Assembly (NCBI GenBank): GCA_009702325.1
Contig: WLID01000001.1
Span: 434,001-498,000, forward strand
Source of the DNA: Actinomycetota bacterium
GTDB taxonomy: Bacteria; Actinomycetota; Thermoleophilia; Gaiellales; Gaiellaceae
Length of the DNA stretch: 64,000 nucleotides
Direction: 5' to 3'
Shown here: positions 33,404 to 42,196 of the stretch, one piece after another
Numbering within the stretch: the first letter of the stretch is position 1
Layout: each line of letters starts with the position of its first letter
Program-made: the position numbers and the translations under genes
The notes under the pieces: model-generated
Database searches by the model: none
Told to the model about the DNA's origin: nothing
The model's input: the letters and a program-made list of their open reading frames with translations, nothing else

Positions 33404-34777
33404 ATGCTCAACGGAGCCGAACTCCAGCAGGCAGCACGCGACCACCTGTGGCTTCACTTCACGCGCATGGCTGGCTATCGCGACGCCGATGTGCCAGTGA
33501 TCACGCGCGGTGAGGGCTGCTACCTCTACGACACCAACGGGAAGCGCTACCTCGATGCGCTCGCGGGGTTGTACGCCGTCCAGATTGGGTACTCGCATGG
33601 CGAGGAGATCGGCCAAGCGGCGCTCGAGCAGATGCGCGAGCTGCCGTATTACTCAAACTGGTCGTACGCCCACCCGCGCGCGATTGAGCTTGCCCACGAG
33701 CTCGCGCAGCTTGCGCCAGGCGACCTCAATCGGGTGTTCTTCGTCACGAGCGGTTCCGAGGCCAACGAGACGATCTGGAAACTCGCACGCGAGTACCACG
33801 CCGCGCGTGGTGAGCGGCGATGGAAGGCCGTCACGCGCAACCTCGCCTACCACGGCACAACGATGGGGGCGCTGTCGCTGACAGGTCTGCCATCGATCCG
33901 CGCCCCGTTCGAGCCGCTCGTTCCAGACGTCATCCGCGTGCGGAATACGAACCGGTTCCATCGGCCGCGCCACGAGACCGAGGCCGAATTCACACAGATG
34001 CTGCTCGACGAGCTGGAAAGCGCCATCGTCAGCGCCGGACCGCAGACAGTCGCGGTCGTCTTCATGGAGCCAGTGCAGAACGGTGGCGGTGCGTTCACGC
34101 CACCCGCCGGGTATTTCAAAGGCGTCCGCGAAATCTGCGACACCTACGGTGTGCTGCTCGCAGCCGACGAGGTGATCTGCGGCTTCGGACGCGTCGGCGC
34201 GTGGTTTGGCTCAGAGAAGTACGACATCAAACCCGACTTCATCGCGGCAGCAAAAGGCATCTCGTCGGCCTACGCACCGATGGCGGCAGTCATCGCAGCC
34301 GACCACGTGATGGAGCCATTCCTCGACGGCACCGCGATGTTCACCCACGGCACAACGTTCGGCGGGCATCCGGTTGGTGCAGCGGTCGCGCTCAAGAACA
34401 TCGAGATTCTGAAGCGCGAGAAGATCATCGAGCACGTCGCCGCAAACGAAGGGCTCTTCCGAGAGAAACTCGAGACGCTGCTCGACCTTCCGATCGCCGG
34501 CGACGTGCGCGGAACAGGGTTCTTTTACGTCATCGAACTCGTGAAAGACAAAGAGACGCGAACCACATTTAACGATGAGGAGAGCGAAGGGCTCCTGCGC
34601 GGCTATCTTTCCGGCGCGCTCTTTAAGCGTGGCTTGATCTGTCGTGCCGATGATCGCGGCGACCCAGTCGTTCAGGTGTGCCCGCCGTTGATTGCCGGGG
34701 AGAAGGAAATGGACGAAATCGTGGGCGTCCTCGGGGATGTGCTCCCCGAGGCGTGGAAACTCATCACAGGGGGTTAG
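33404..34777 (+). CDS. Class-III PLP aminotransferase (omega-transaminase type)
   Basis: 457 residues. RVFFVTSGSEANETIWKLAR is the PLP phosphate-binding part, and VAYHGTTMGALSLTG-type sequence follows (here LAYHGTTMGALSLTG). LLAADEVICGFGRVGAWFG holds the Asp that binds the pyridine N, and FIAAAKGISSAYAPMAAV the Schiff-base Lys. TFGGHPVGAAVALKNIEI closes the site. It moves an amino group from an omega-amino acid or amine such as beta-alanine, GABA or putrescine to pyruvate or similar. An APC permease follows 7 nt later, so uptake and first catabolic step of one amine are likely paired. Confidence 0.92.
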   Translation: MLNGAELQQAARDHLWLHFTRMAGYRDADVPVITRGEGCYLYDTNGKRYLDALAGLYAVQIGYSHGEEIGQAALEQMRELPYYSNWSYAHPRAIELAHELAQLAPGDLNRVFFVTSGSEANETIWKLAREYHAARGERRWKAVTRNLAYHGTTMGALSLTGLPSIRAPFEPLVPDVIRVRNTNRFHRPRHETEAEFTQMLLDELESAIVSAGPQTVAVVFMEPVQNGGGAFTPPAGYFKGVREICDTYGVLLAADEVICGFGRVGAWFGSEKYDIKPDFIAAAKGISSAYAPMAAVIAADHVMEPFLDGTAMFTHGTTFGGHPVGAAVALKNIEILKREKIIEHVAANEGLFREKLETLLDLPIAGDVRGTGFFYVIELVKDKETRTTFNDEESEGLLRGYLSGALFKRGLICRADDRGDPVVQVCPPLIAGEKEMDEIVGVLGDVLPEAWKLITGG

Positions 34778-34784
34778 GGCAGCC

Positions 34785-36329
34785 GTGACAACTGTGTCGA
34801 TGCCGCAGGAAGTGACCACGAGCTTCGCGCTCGAGGAGAAGAGCAAGCTCGTTAAGTCACTGCGACGGCTCGACATGGTCGGGTTCACGCTGTGCGCGTT
34901 CGTTGGTCTTGACACCCTCGGCAGCGTTGCCTCGAACGGCCCGCAGGGCTTCTTCTGGCTGGCGGCGCTCGCGATCCTCTTCGTCTATCCCTACATGCTG
35001 GTGATGGCCGAACTTGGTGCCGCGTTCACGCAAGAGGGTGGCCCCTACGAGTGGACGAAACTCGCATGGGGACGCTTCGCCGGCGGAGTCGGCGCGCTCC
35101 TCTACTGGGCGACAAACCCGATCTGGGTTGGTGGATCGCTTGCCTTCATCGCGACCGACGCGTGGAGCGGCCAAGTATTCGCGATCACGAGCGGCTCGAT
35201 CGGCGACTACCTCTTCAAGCTGATCTTCATCTGGTTCTCGATCATGGTCGCGATCATGTCCCTGAGCAAGGGCAAGTGGATCCCGAACATTGGCGCGATG
35301 TTGCGCGTGTTCGTGCTCGGGTTCTTCACGATCACTGTTGTCATTTACGGCATCCGCCACGGCATCCACGGCTTCTCTGCCTCCGAGCTTTCGCCGAGCC
35401 GCTCCGTGCTGCTCGCGCTCGTGCCCGTGATCCTCTTCAACTACGTCGGTTTCGAGCTTCAGTCGGGCGCCGCAGAAGAGATGGACAACCCACAGAAGGA
35501 TGTGCCGTTCTCGATCCTCCGCAGCGGGATCCTCGGCGTGCTCCTCTACTGCGTGCCGGTGTTCGGCATCATCCTCGTGCTGCCGTCGACCGCGATCACC
35601 GGGCTCGGTGGGTTCCTCGACGCCGTGAACGTCACCTACCACGGTGCCTACGGCGGCGCAGCACACCCGCTGCTCGTCGCGTCGACGATCGGGTTTGTCG
35701 GCACGCTGATCACCTCCGGATCCGTGTGGATGATCGGGGCCGACCGCACCCAGGCCGTGGCGTCCTACGACGGGTCGTTCTTCCCGTACTTCGGTGTCTT
35801 CAACCGTCGGCTCGGCACGCCCGTGCGTGTCAACGTCCTGTCAGGAGTCGTCGCCACCGCATTCATGGTGAGCGCGATCGCGTTCTTCGACAGCGGCTCC
35901 GACGCCACGTTCGTCGTCGTCCTTGACATCGCCGTGTCGACGACGCTTCTCAGCTACATCCTGATCTTCCCGTCCGTGATCATGCTGCGCCGCAAGTACC
36001 CCGATGTGCATCGTCCGTTCCGGGTTCCGTTCGGCAACATTGGCCTGTACGTCTCGACCGCGCTCATCATGTTCTGGGTGGTGCTTGGATCGTGGGTCGG
36101 TGTGTTCCCCGGGACGCTCGATCGACTGCTCGGTTTGTCGTACGACTTCGAGGACAACTGGGGTGTCTCACGCATGAAATTCGAGACCTACACCCTCGGC
36201 ACGCTCGCCGTGATCCTCGTTGTCGGTATCGCCGGGTACCTGTCGGCATCGGGCGTACGGAACCAATCGGCATCGATCTCAATCGAAGATCCCGACGAGG
36301 GGCTCGCCGAGCCGCCAGCGCACTTCTAG
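34785..36329 (+). CDS. APC-superfamily amino acid/amine permease
   Basis: 514 residues with about 12 hydrophobic helices. RRLDMVGFTLCAFVGLDTLGSVASNG is the TM1 unwound region, and AFTQEGGPYEWTKLAWGRFAGGVGALLYW is the consensus EGGxYxWxxxxxG of TM2-TM3. NYVGFELQSGAAEEMDNPQKDVPFSI matches the FExxxxxxxExxNPxRxxP motif in TM6-7. It imports an amino acid or amine; the adjoining aminotransferase hints at an omega-amine. GTG 34785 is 7 nt after the aminotransferase stop. Confidence 0.9.
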   Translation: MTTVSMPQEVTTSFALEEKSKLVKSLRRLDMVGFTLCAFVGLDTLGSVASNGPQGFFWLAALAILFVYPYMLVMAELGAAFTQEGGPYEWTKLAWGRFAGGVGALLYWATNPIWVGGSLAFIATDAWSGQVFAITSGSIGDYLFKLIFIWFSIMVAIMSLSKGKWIPNIGAMLRVFVLGFFTITVVIYGIRHGIHGFSASELSPSRSVLLALVPVILFNYVGFELQSGAAEEMDNPQKDVPFSILRSGILGVLLYCVPVFGIILVLPSTAITGLGGFLDAVNVTYHGAYGGAAHPLLVASTIGFVGTLITSGSVWMIGADRTQAVASYDGSFFPYFGVFNRRLGTPVRVNVLSGVVATAFMVSAIAFFDSGSDATFVVVLDIAVSTTLLSYILIFPSVIMLRRKYPDVHRPFRVPFGNIGLYVSTALIMFWVVLGSWVGVFPGTLDRLLGLSYDFEDNWGVSRMKFETYTLGTLAVILVVGIAGYLSASGVRNQSASISIEDPDEGLAEPPAHF

Positions 36330-36330
36330 C

Positions 36331-36759
36331 GTGGCTGGGTGGCTCCTCTGGGGACTGTTCGCCGCCGCGCTCGGTGCCGGTGAACTCCTCACGCCGGGGC
36401 TCTTCGTTCTTGGACCGCTCGCGCTTGCCGCCGCTGCCGCCGCCGTCGTTGCGGCCAGCGGTGGCGGCTGGCTCGCCGGCCTGCTCGTGTTCGCAATCGG
36501 CGGCGTGGGCTCGGTTGCCTTGCTGCGGCCCGTCGCGCGGCGCCACCTCCAGATGCCACCGGCAATCCGAACCGGGGCCGCGCGCCTCGTTGGCGGTGAA
36601 GGCCTCGTGGTGGAACGGGTTGACGCAGAGAACGGCCGGGTCAAACTCGGTGGTGAAGTGTGGAGTGCTCGAACGCTCGACCCGAACGACGTGATCGAAC
36701 CCGGCACAACGGTGCACGTTGCCGAAATCGACGGGGCGACCGCGGTCATCTACGAATAG
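36331..36759 (+). CDS. NfeD family membrane protein
   Basis: 142 residues. Two to three transmembrane helices (WGLFAAALGAGELLTPGLFV; LALAAAAAAVVAASGGG; LAGLLVFAIGGVGSVALLRP) precede an OB-fold C-terminal domain, TGAARLVGGEGLVVERVDAE to VHVAEIDGATAVIYE. It is the short-form NfeD that travels with SPFH proteins. GTG at 36331 comes one base after the permease stop and the SPFH gene follows after 8 nt, so all may be cotranscribed. Confidence 0.88.
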   Translation: MAGWLLWGLFAAALGAGELLTPGLFVLGPLALAAAAAAVVAASGGGWLAGLLVFAIGGVGSVALLRPVARRHLQMPPAIRTGAARLVGGEGLVVERVDAENGRVKLGGEVWSARTLDPNDVIEPGTTVHVAEIDGATAVIYE

Positions 36760-36767
36760 GAGAAGGT

Positions 36768-37637
36768 ATGACCTCGCTCATCGTTGTTGCCGTCGTGATC
36801 GTGCTGGTGCTCATCATGCTCGGTCGAACCGTCCGGATCGTTCCGCAGGCACGCGCTGGCGTCGTCGAGCGGCTTGGCCGCTACTCGCGAACGCTCAACC
36901 CGGGTCTCGCGATCATCATCCCGTTCATTGATCGTCTCCGACCGCTGATCGACCTGCGCGAAACGGTCGTGTCATTTGCGCCGCAGCCTGTGATCACCGA
37001 GGACAACCTCGTGGTCTCGATCGACTCGGTCATCTACTTCCAGGTCACCGACGCCCGCGCGGCCACCTACGAGATCGCGAACTACATCCAGGCGATTGAG
37101 CAGTTGACGGTGACAACGCTCCGCAATGTCATCGGCGGCATGGCGCTCGAGAAGACACTGACCTCACGCGACGACATCAACACGCAGCTGCGCGGCGTGC
37201 TCGACGAGGCGACCGGCAAGTGGGGGATCCGCGTCAACCGCGTCGAGCTGAAGGCGATCGATCCGCCGCTTTCCATTCAGGAGACGATGGAGAAGCAGAT
37301 GCGCGCCGACCGTGAAAAGCGTGCCGCAGTCCTTACGGCTGAAGGTGTGAAACAGTCACAGATCCTCACAGCCGAGGGTGAGAAGCAGGCCGCGATCCTC
37401 ACCGCAGAGGGTCAGCGGCAGGCATCGATTCTCCGTGCTGAGGGTGAAGCGAAGGCGATCGAAACCGTCTTCAAGGCGATCCATGACGGAAATCCCGATC
37501 CGCAGCTGCTCGCCTACCAGTACCTCCAAACGCTGCCTCAGATCGCCGCCGGTGAGGCGAGCAAGCTCTGGATCATCCCGAGCGAAGTCACCGCCGCGAT
37601 CGGCAAGTTCGGCGAGATGACCAAGCCGAAGGAGTAG
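36768..37637 (+). CDS. SPFH/band-7 membrane scaffold protein (stomatin/QmcA-like)
   Basis: 289 residues. N-terminal membrane anchor (LIVVAVVIVLVLIMLG) then the SPFH domain: RIVPQARAGVVERLGRYSRTLNPGL, IDLRETVVSFAPQPVITEDN, YFQVTDARAATYEIANY. A charged coiled coil follows with the repeat ILTAEGEKQAAILTAEGQRQ, typical of QmcA/HflK-like proteins. It scaffolds membrane proteases or lipid domains; FtsH, encoded at 9.7 kb, is a usual partner of such proteins. GGAGAAGG just before the ATG. Confidence 0.93.
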   Translation: MTSLIVVAVVIVLVLIMLGRTVRIVPQARAGVVERLGRYSRTLNPGLAIIIPFIDRLRPLIDLRETVVSFAPQPVITEDNLVVSIDSVIYFQVTDARAATYEIANYIQAIEQLTVTTLRNVIGGMALEKTLTSRDDINTQLRGVLDEATGKWGIRVNRVELKAIDPPLSIQETMEKQMRADREKRAAVLTAEGVKQSQILTAEGEKQAAILTAEGQRQASILRAEGEAKAIETVFKAIHDGNPDPQLLAYQYLQTLPQIAAGEASKLWIIPSEVTAAIGKFGEMTKPKE

Positions 37638-37729
37638 CGGACTCCCGGCAATCACAAGCCGGAGAACATGCACTGCCAGAGTGGTGAAATGCCGATGCGC
37701 AGAGGGGCAGCGGGGGTGATGCTTGCGCC

Positions 37730-38524
37730 ATGACACCCTCACTTGACGCACTGCTTGATCTCCACGGGACGACCGCGATCGTCACCGGTGGAGCGAAGGG
37801 AATCGGCAAGGGCATCGCGGCACGTCTCCATGAGGCGGGCGCGGCGGTGGTCATCGCCGATCTCGACCTCGATGCGGCCCGCACCACGACGGCCGAGTTC
37901 GAAGCGCTCCGTCCTGGCTCTGCGATGGCACAGCAGACCGACGTTTCGAACGCCGCGAGTGTCGACGCGATGGTGCGCGACACCGTTGAGCGCTTCGGCG
38001 GCATCGATGTCTTGGTGAACAACGCGGGCATCTTCCCGGCGGTACCGCTCGCTGAGATGACCGAGAACGACTTCATGAAGGTGATTGGCGTGAACCTCGA
38101 CGGTGTCTTCCTTTGCACGAAGGCGGCGTCGACGCAGATGATTAAGCAAGGACGTGGCGGCAAGATCATCAACGTCACCTCGATCGATGCGCTCCATCCG
38201 TCGATGATCGGCCTTGCGCAGTACGACGCCTCGAAGCATGGCGTCTGGGGCTTCACGAAGAACGTCGCGATCGAGCTCGCCCAGAACCAGATCTGGGTGA
38301 ACGCGATCGCGCCGGGTGGGATTGTCACCCCGGGCGTGGCGTCGATGCAGTCGGGCGACACGATCGATCCGGCCGTGATCGAGCAGATGGTTGCGCGGGT
38401 GCCGATGCATCGGTTCGGCGACCCAGATGAGATCGGGCGGGTCGCGCTGTTCCTGGCGTCGGGCCTTTCGAGCTACATGACCGGCTCGCAGATCGTCGTC
38501 GACGGTGGACTGCTTCTGATGTAA
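37730..38524 (+). CDS. SDR-family NAD(P)-dependent oxidoreductase
   Basis: 264 residues. AIVTGGAKGIGKGIAARL is the TGxxxGxG cofactor motif and VLVNNAGIFPAVP the NNAG motif. The catalytic Ser is in INVTSIDALHP and the Y-x3-K pair in QYDASKHGVWG. The C-terminal YMTGSQIVVDGGLLL is the classical-SDR ending. An Asp (IADLDLD) after strand beta-2 suggests NAD rather than NADP. Substrate unknown. It lies alone between the SPFH and gltX-like genes. Confidence 0.92.
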   Translation: MTPSLDALLDLHGTTAIVTGGAKGIGKGIAARLHEAGAAVVIADLDLDAARTTTAEFEALRPGSAMAQQTDVSNAASVDAMVRDTVERFGGIDVLVNNAGIFPAVPLAEMTENDFMKVIGVNLDGVFLCTKAASTQMIKQGRGGKIINVTSIDALHPSMIGLAQYDASKHGVWGFTKNVAIELAQNQIWVNAIAPGGIVTPGVASMQSGDTIDPAVIEQMVARVPMHRFGDPDEIGRVALFLASGLSSYMTGSQIVVDGGLLLM

Positions 38525-38532
38525 GCCGTGCG

Positions 38533-38566
38533 GCGCGGGTGTCCGATTCGCGTCGGATGCCCGCGC
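38533..38566 (+). terminator. Hairpin between SDR gene and gltX-like gene
   Basis: GCGCGGG-TG-TCCGA-TTCGCG-TCGGA-TG-CCCGCGC: 12 paired bases with a two-base mismatch in the middle, 8 nt after the SDR stop. Confidence 0.6.
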
Positions 38567-38580
38567 CCGGCTGCGCCGCC

Positions 38581-38586
38581 TAGACT
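38581..38586 (+). promoter_or_regulatory. Leaderless-type -10 box of gltX-cysS operon
   Basis: TAGACT, 7 nt, then the GTG at 38594. Confidence 0.45.
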
Positions 38587-38593
38587 CAGAGGC

Positions 38594-39589
38594 GTGAAAG
38601 TTCGCTTCGCACCGAGTCCAACCGGCTCGCTCCACATCGGAAACGCCCTGGGCGCGGTTGCCAACCGCAACTTCGGTGGAACGTTCCTGCTGCGGATCGA
38701 CGACACCGACCCGGCACGCAACCTCGCGGGCGGAGAAGAGGCGATCCTCGCCGATCTCGCCTGGCTCGGGATCACCTGGGACGAGGGCCCAGTCCGCCAG
38801 AGCGACCGCGGCGACCGCTATCGCGAAGTTGCAGCGAACCTCCCCGATCGGTTCCAGGGAATTCAGCTGCTGCGGCCCGACGGCACCGCGACCTACCACC
38901 TTGCGAGCGTCGTCGACGACATCGACTTTGGCATCACCCACGTCATTCGCGGCAACGATCACCGGCCGAACGAACATCTCCATCGCGCGCTCACCGAAGC
39001 GATAGGCGGGACTCCGCCCGAGTACATCCACTTCGGCCTTGTGTTGGGTGCCGACGGGAAGAAGATCTCGAAGCGTGCCGACGGAGCGTCGGTTGCGTTG
39101 CTGCGAGAAGAGGGGATTCCCGCCGAGGCCGTTCGTGCCTACCTCGACGAGCTCGGGATTCCCAAACACGACATCCAGCTCGATCTTGCTCGGATCCGGT
39201 CGCTGGCTGGTGATGTGCTGGCGGGCCTCTCCGATGAGGAATTGACCTCACGGGTTGGTGTGCCCGTCGGGGTCGCCCCGGCGTTACGCGGAGCGCACAC
39301 GCTTGTGGAAGCGCGCGCGTTTGCGGACGCGATCCTCGAGGTGCCGAGCGTGTCGCTTCCCGATGAGCGTCCGACCCTCGAACGGTTCCGTGAGCTGCGC
39401 ATCGGCACAAGCGACGTGCTCGAAAAGGACGATGCGAAGGCGATCATCCGCGAGGTGAAGGCTGTCGGCGGTAACCTGCGGGCGCTCCGCCGGGCGCTGA
39501 CGGGGCGCGAGAGCGGCCCTGAACTTTGGTCAGTGATTGCGGCGCTCTCGTCGGATGAAGCGCTGCGGAGGATCGATGCGGCTCTTTGA
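38594..39589 (+). CDS. gltX: Glutamyl-tRNA synthetase homologue lacking the zinc/CP1 insertion
   Basis: 331 residues against about 470-490 for GluRS. Present: VRFAPSPTGSLHIGNALGA with HIGH as HIGN, LLRIDDTDPAR, ATYHLASVVDDIDFGITHVIRGNDH, and LGADGKKISKRADGAS as KMSKS loop. Also present is an end of the anticodon-binding domain (LRALRRALTGRESGPELWSV). Missing: the roughly 90 residues that normally lie between QSDRGDRYREVAANL and the TYHLA strand (acceptor-stem domain, often with the zinc Cys). Only about 15 residues join them. The GTG is the start of the conserved sequence. It overlaps cysS by 14 nt. It may be the real GluRS, a paralogue, or a tRNA-free Glu-activating enzyme. Confidence 0.85.
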   Translation: MKVRFAPSPTGSLHIGNALGAVANRNFGGTFLLRIDDTDPARNLAGGEEAILADLAWLGITWDEGPVRQSDRGDRYREVAANLPDRFQGIQLLRPDGTATYHLASVVDDIDFGITHVIRGNDHRPNEHLHRALTEAIGGTPPEYIHFGLVLGADGKKISKRADGASVALLREEGIPAEAVRAYLDELGIPKHDIQLDLARIRSLAGDVLAGLSDEELTSRVGVPVGVAPALRGAHTLVEARAFADAILEVPSVSLPDERPTLERFRELRIGTSDVLEKDDAKAIIREVKAVGGNLRALRRALTGRESGPELWSVIAALSSDEALRRIDAAL

Positions 39590-40853
39590 CACCTATTCGA
39601 AATCGCTCGTAGATCTGCCGGCGAAACCCGGGCCTGTCCGCATGTACTTCTGCGGCCCAACGGTCTACGCGCGCGCTCACGTTGGGAACGCGCGACCGTT
39701 TGTGATCGGCATGTGGCTGCGCGCGTGGCTCCGCGAGACGGGCTACCAAGCGCTGCTCGTCCACAACATCACCGACGTCAACGACAAGATCTACGACGCC
39801 GCGCCCGGCGCGTCGGCCGAGCTCGCCGCTCGGGCGACGCAGTGGTACCTCGACGACACCGCCGGCTTCGGGCTTGGAATGCCCGACCACATGCCGAAGG
39901 TCACCGAAATGGTGCCGGAGATCGTCTCGTTCATCGAAGAGCTGGTCGAGAAGGGATACGCCTATCCGGTTGGCGGCGACGTCTACTTCCGGGTTGCGAA
40001 GTTCTCCGAGTACGGTCGCCTGTCGGGACAGCGACCCGACCAGGTTGAGGAGCAGGAGCCGAACGCGCTGAAGGAAGATCCGCGCGACTTCGCACTATGG
40101 AAAGGCACGAAGCTTGGCGAGGACACCTCGTGGCCCTCACCATGGGGTGACGGTCGGCCCGGTTGGCACATCGAGTGCTCGGCGATGGCAGAGGAGCTCC
40201 TCGGCGAGAGCTTTGAGATCCACGGCGGCGGACTCGACCTCGTGTTTCCTCACCATGAGAACGAGCTGGCACAGTCACGCGCGCTTGGGCATGGCTTTGC
40301 TGGCATCTGGGCACACAACGGGATGTTGCGCTTCACCGGCGAGAAGATGTCGAAGTCGCTCGGCAACGTGCTGACGATCCACGAGGCGCTTGAGACATGG
40401 GGGCAGGAGACGCTCCTGCTGTTCTTCCTGTCGGGCCACTGGCGCAAGCCGATCGACTTCTCGACCGAGACGCTGGAGCAGGCGGCCGCACGCGCTGAGA
40501 CGTTCCGCAACGCGCTGCGCCTTGAGGATTCGGGGGACGAGACGGGCTGGGAGGCATTCGCGTCGGCACTGGACGACGACTTCGACACGCCGCGGGCGCT
40601 CGCTGTGCTGCACGAGTGGGCCTCAGCCCGCAAGCTGGGGCTGCTTCGCCGCGGCCTCACGGTGTTCTCTCTCAACTCGCTGGGTGACAGTGCCGAGGCG
40701 CCGGCCGAGATCGCCGCCCTTGCCGAGGCGCGCCTTGCGGCGCGAGCAGCCAAGGACTTTGGTGAGGCCGACCGCCTGCGCGACGAGATCGCCGCTGCCG
40801 GCTGGGAGTTGCGCGACGAGGCGGGCGGCTACTCGCTCGTGCCCAAGCGATGA
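39576..40853 (+). CDS. cysS: Cysteinyl-tRNA synthetase
   Basis: 425 residues. MYFCGPTVYARAHVGNARPF contains the zinc-binding Cys and the HIGH-like HVGN. GWHIECSAMAEELLGESFEIHGGG and LVFPHHENELAQS supply the other zinc ligands (Cys, His). KMSKSLGN is the second ATP motif. The C-terminal helical part ends KDFGEADRLRDEIAAAGWEL. It is slightly shorter than the 460-residue norm. ATG 39576 lies inside the end of gltX. The order gltX-cysS-rlmB-yacP-sigH is that of Bacillus minus cysE and mrnC. Confidence 0.95.
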   Translation: MRLFDTYSKSLVDLPAKPGPVRMYFCGPTVYARAHVGNARPFVIGMWLRAWLRETGYQALLVHNITDVNDKIYDAAPGASAELAARATQWYLDDTAGFGLGMPDHMPKVTEMVPEIVSFIEELVEKGYAYPVGGDVYFRVAKFSEYGRLSGQRPDQVEEQEPNALKEDPRDFALWKGTKLGEDTSWPSPWGDGRPGWHIECSAMAEELLGESFEIHGGGLDLVFPHHENELAQSRALGHGFAGIWAHNGMLRFTGEKMSKSLGNVLTIHEALETWGQETLLLFFLSGHWRKPIDFSTETLEQAAARAETFRNALRLEDSGDETGWEAFASALDDDFDTPRALAVLHEWASARKLGLLRRGLTVFSLNSLGDSAEAPAEIAALAEARLAARAAKDFGEADRLRDEIAAAGWELRDEAGGYSLVPKR

Positions 40854-41557
40854 GCGCCGAGATCGTCTACGGCCGCCGTGCCGTGCGTGAGGCGCTCCGC
40901 GGCCGCCGCGAGGTGTTCGAGGTGTGGGCGACCGACCGCGCGATCGCATCGGAAGAGTGGCTTGAGGCCGCCCGACCGAAGCTGAAGAACGAGCGCGACC
41001 TTGGAGAATTGGCTGAAACACGGGATCACCAGGGCGTTATCGCGCGTGTAGCGCCGTTCTCGTACGCCGACGCCTACGATCTTGCCAAGGCCGAGAGGCC
41101 GCTCCTTGCGGTGTTGGATCGGGTCACCGACCCACGCAACCTCGGCGCTGTGTGCCGCGCCGCGGAAGGTGCTGGCGCCACAGGGATCGTCGTTCCAGCC
41201 CATGGTTCGGCGGTGGTCACCCCCGCCGTCGCGCGCGCCTCGGCGGGCGCTGTCGAGCATCTGCCGATTGCCGTCGTCACGAATCTCGCGCGCTACCTCG
41301 AGGACGTGAAGGGCAACAGCGTCTGGGTCTACGGTGCTGCAGGTGAAGCGCAGCAATCGATGTGGGAGACCGACCTCTCGGGCGGCACCGTGCTCGTCTT
41401 CGGCGCCGAAGGCAAGGGACTGCGTCCGCTTGTGCGCCGGTCGTGCGACATGCTCGTGTCGATCCCGTTGCTTGGCGAGGTCGAGTCGCTGAACGTGAGC
41501 GTTGCCGCTGCCGTGATGTTGTACGAGGCGCGGCGCCAGCGAGCAGCAGCGGGATGA
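40850..41557 (+). CDS. rlmB: 23S rRNA 2'-O-ribose methyltransferase (RlmB/TrmH family)
   Basis: 235 residues. IVYGRRAVREALRG starts the small substrate-binding domain. The SPOUT domain has LAVLDRVTDPRNLGAVCRAAEGAGATG (motif 1), LVFGAEGKGLRPLVRRSCD (motif 2) and IPLLGEVESLNVSVAAAVMLYEARR (motif 3, trefoil knot). The expected target is G2251 of 23S rRNA. Translation is coupled to cysS by an ATGA overlap. Confidence 0.92.
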   Translation: MSAEIVYGRRAVREALRGRREVFEVWATDRAIASEEWLEAARPKLKNERDLGELAETRDHQGVIARVAPFSYADAYDLAKAERPLLAVLDRVTDPRNLGAVCRAAEGAGATGIVVPAHGSAVVTPAVARASAGAVEHLPIAVVTNLARYLEDVKGNSVWVYGAAGEAQQSMWETDLSGGTVLVFGAEGKGLRPLVRRSCDMLVSIPLLGEVESLNVSVAAAVMLYEARRQRAAAG

Positions 41558-41572
41558 CCGGCGGGAGAGCGA

Positions 41573-42004
41573 GTGCCTGACACGACGCTCTACCTCTTCG
41601 ACGGCTACAACCTGCTCCACGCGGGGCCCTATGGCGACAGGCGCGAGCTCGTCGACGTGCTCGCGAGTTACGTCGCGGCGCAGGGCGCACGAGGAATCGT
41701 CGTCTTCGACGGGGTGGGGACGGATGCCGACCTTGGCCCGCTGGCAGTCCGGTTCGCTCCCGATGCCGACACGTTGCTCGAACGGCTTGCCGCTGAGAAT
41801 CGCCGGACAACGCGCGTGCTGCTGATCTCGTCAGACACGACGGTGAGCGACACGGCGGGCATCCAAGTGAAGAAGCTCTCCTCGCAGACGTTCTTCCGCG
41901 ATCTCGAGCTTCCCGTTCATCGCGACGAGAAGCCTGCGGGACTCACGGGCCGCCTCGACGAGGAAACGCGCGCGAAACTCGAGCGGCTTCGTCGCGGCCA
42001 GTAG
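41573..42004 (+). CDS. NYN-domain ribonuclease (YacP/Rae1 family)
   Basis: 143 residues, shorter than Bacillus Rae1 (about 170). LYLFDGYNLLHAG carries the first PIN-fold Asp. GIVVFDGVGTD and VLLISSDTTVSDTA hold the other acidic residues (D in SSD), and the usual KKLSSQTFFRDLE end is visible. In Bacillus this family cleaves mRNA at the ribosomal A site. GTG 41573 with GGGAGAGCGA upstream. Last gene of the gltX-cysS-rlmB run. Confidence 0.85.
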   Translation: MPDTTLYLFDGYNLLHAGPYGDRRELVDVLASYVAAQGARGIVVFDGVGTDADLGPLAVRFAPDADTLLERLAAENRRTTRVLLISSDTTVSDTAGIQVKKLSSQTFFRDLELPVHRDEKPAGLTGRLDEETRAKLERLRRGQ

Positions 42005-42013
42005 CTGCGAATG

Positions 42014-42045
42014 CCTCCGTTTTCCCTGCAATAGCGGGGAACGGA
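42014..42045 (+). terminator. Inverted repeat after the yacP-like gene
   Basis: CTCCGTT-TTCCC...GGGG-AACGGAG: a 7-bp outer stem with a bulge and a GC inner stem, 9 nt after the stop. There is no T-run. A probable operon end. Confidence 0.5.
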
Positions 42046-42086
42046 GTGTACAGGTCCAGGCGTAAAAGGTCCAGTGCAAGTTCAGC

Positions 42087-42115
42087 TTGTGTTTGTTTGG
42101 GACCGCTGCTAAATT
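42087..42115 (+). promoter_or_regulatory. Promoter of sigH
   Basis: TTGTGT (42087-42092), 17-nt spacer, TAAATT (42110-42115). It is the most AT-rich stretch nearby. The leader is about 75 nt. Confidence 0.55.
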
Positions 42116-42196
42116 CACCTCAAGTTCAGGGTGAGAGTTGAGCCACGTCGGCGAACGCTCCTGCTCGGGAAAGTGCCAGCAAACGAAGGGAATCTC

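Noticed and set aside
37739-39169. 476-residue antisense frame over the SDR and gltX-like genes
   Set aside because: No recognisable motif; both opposite genes are complete with catalytic residues.
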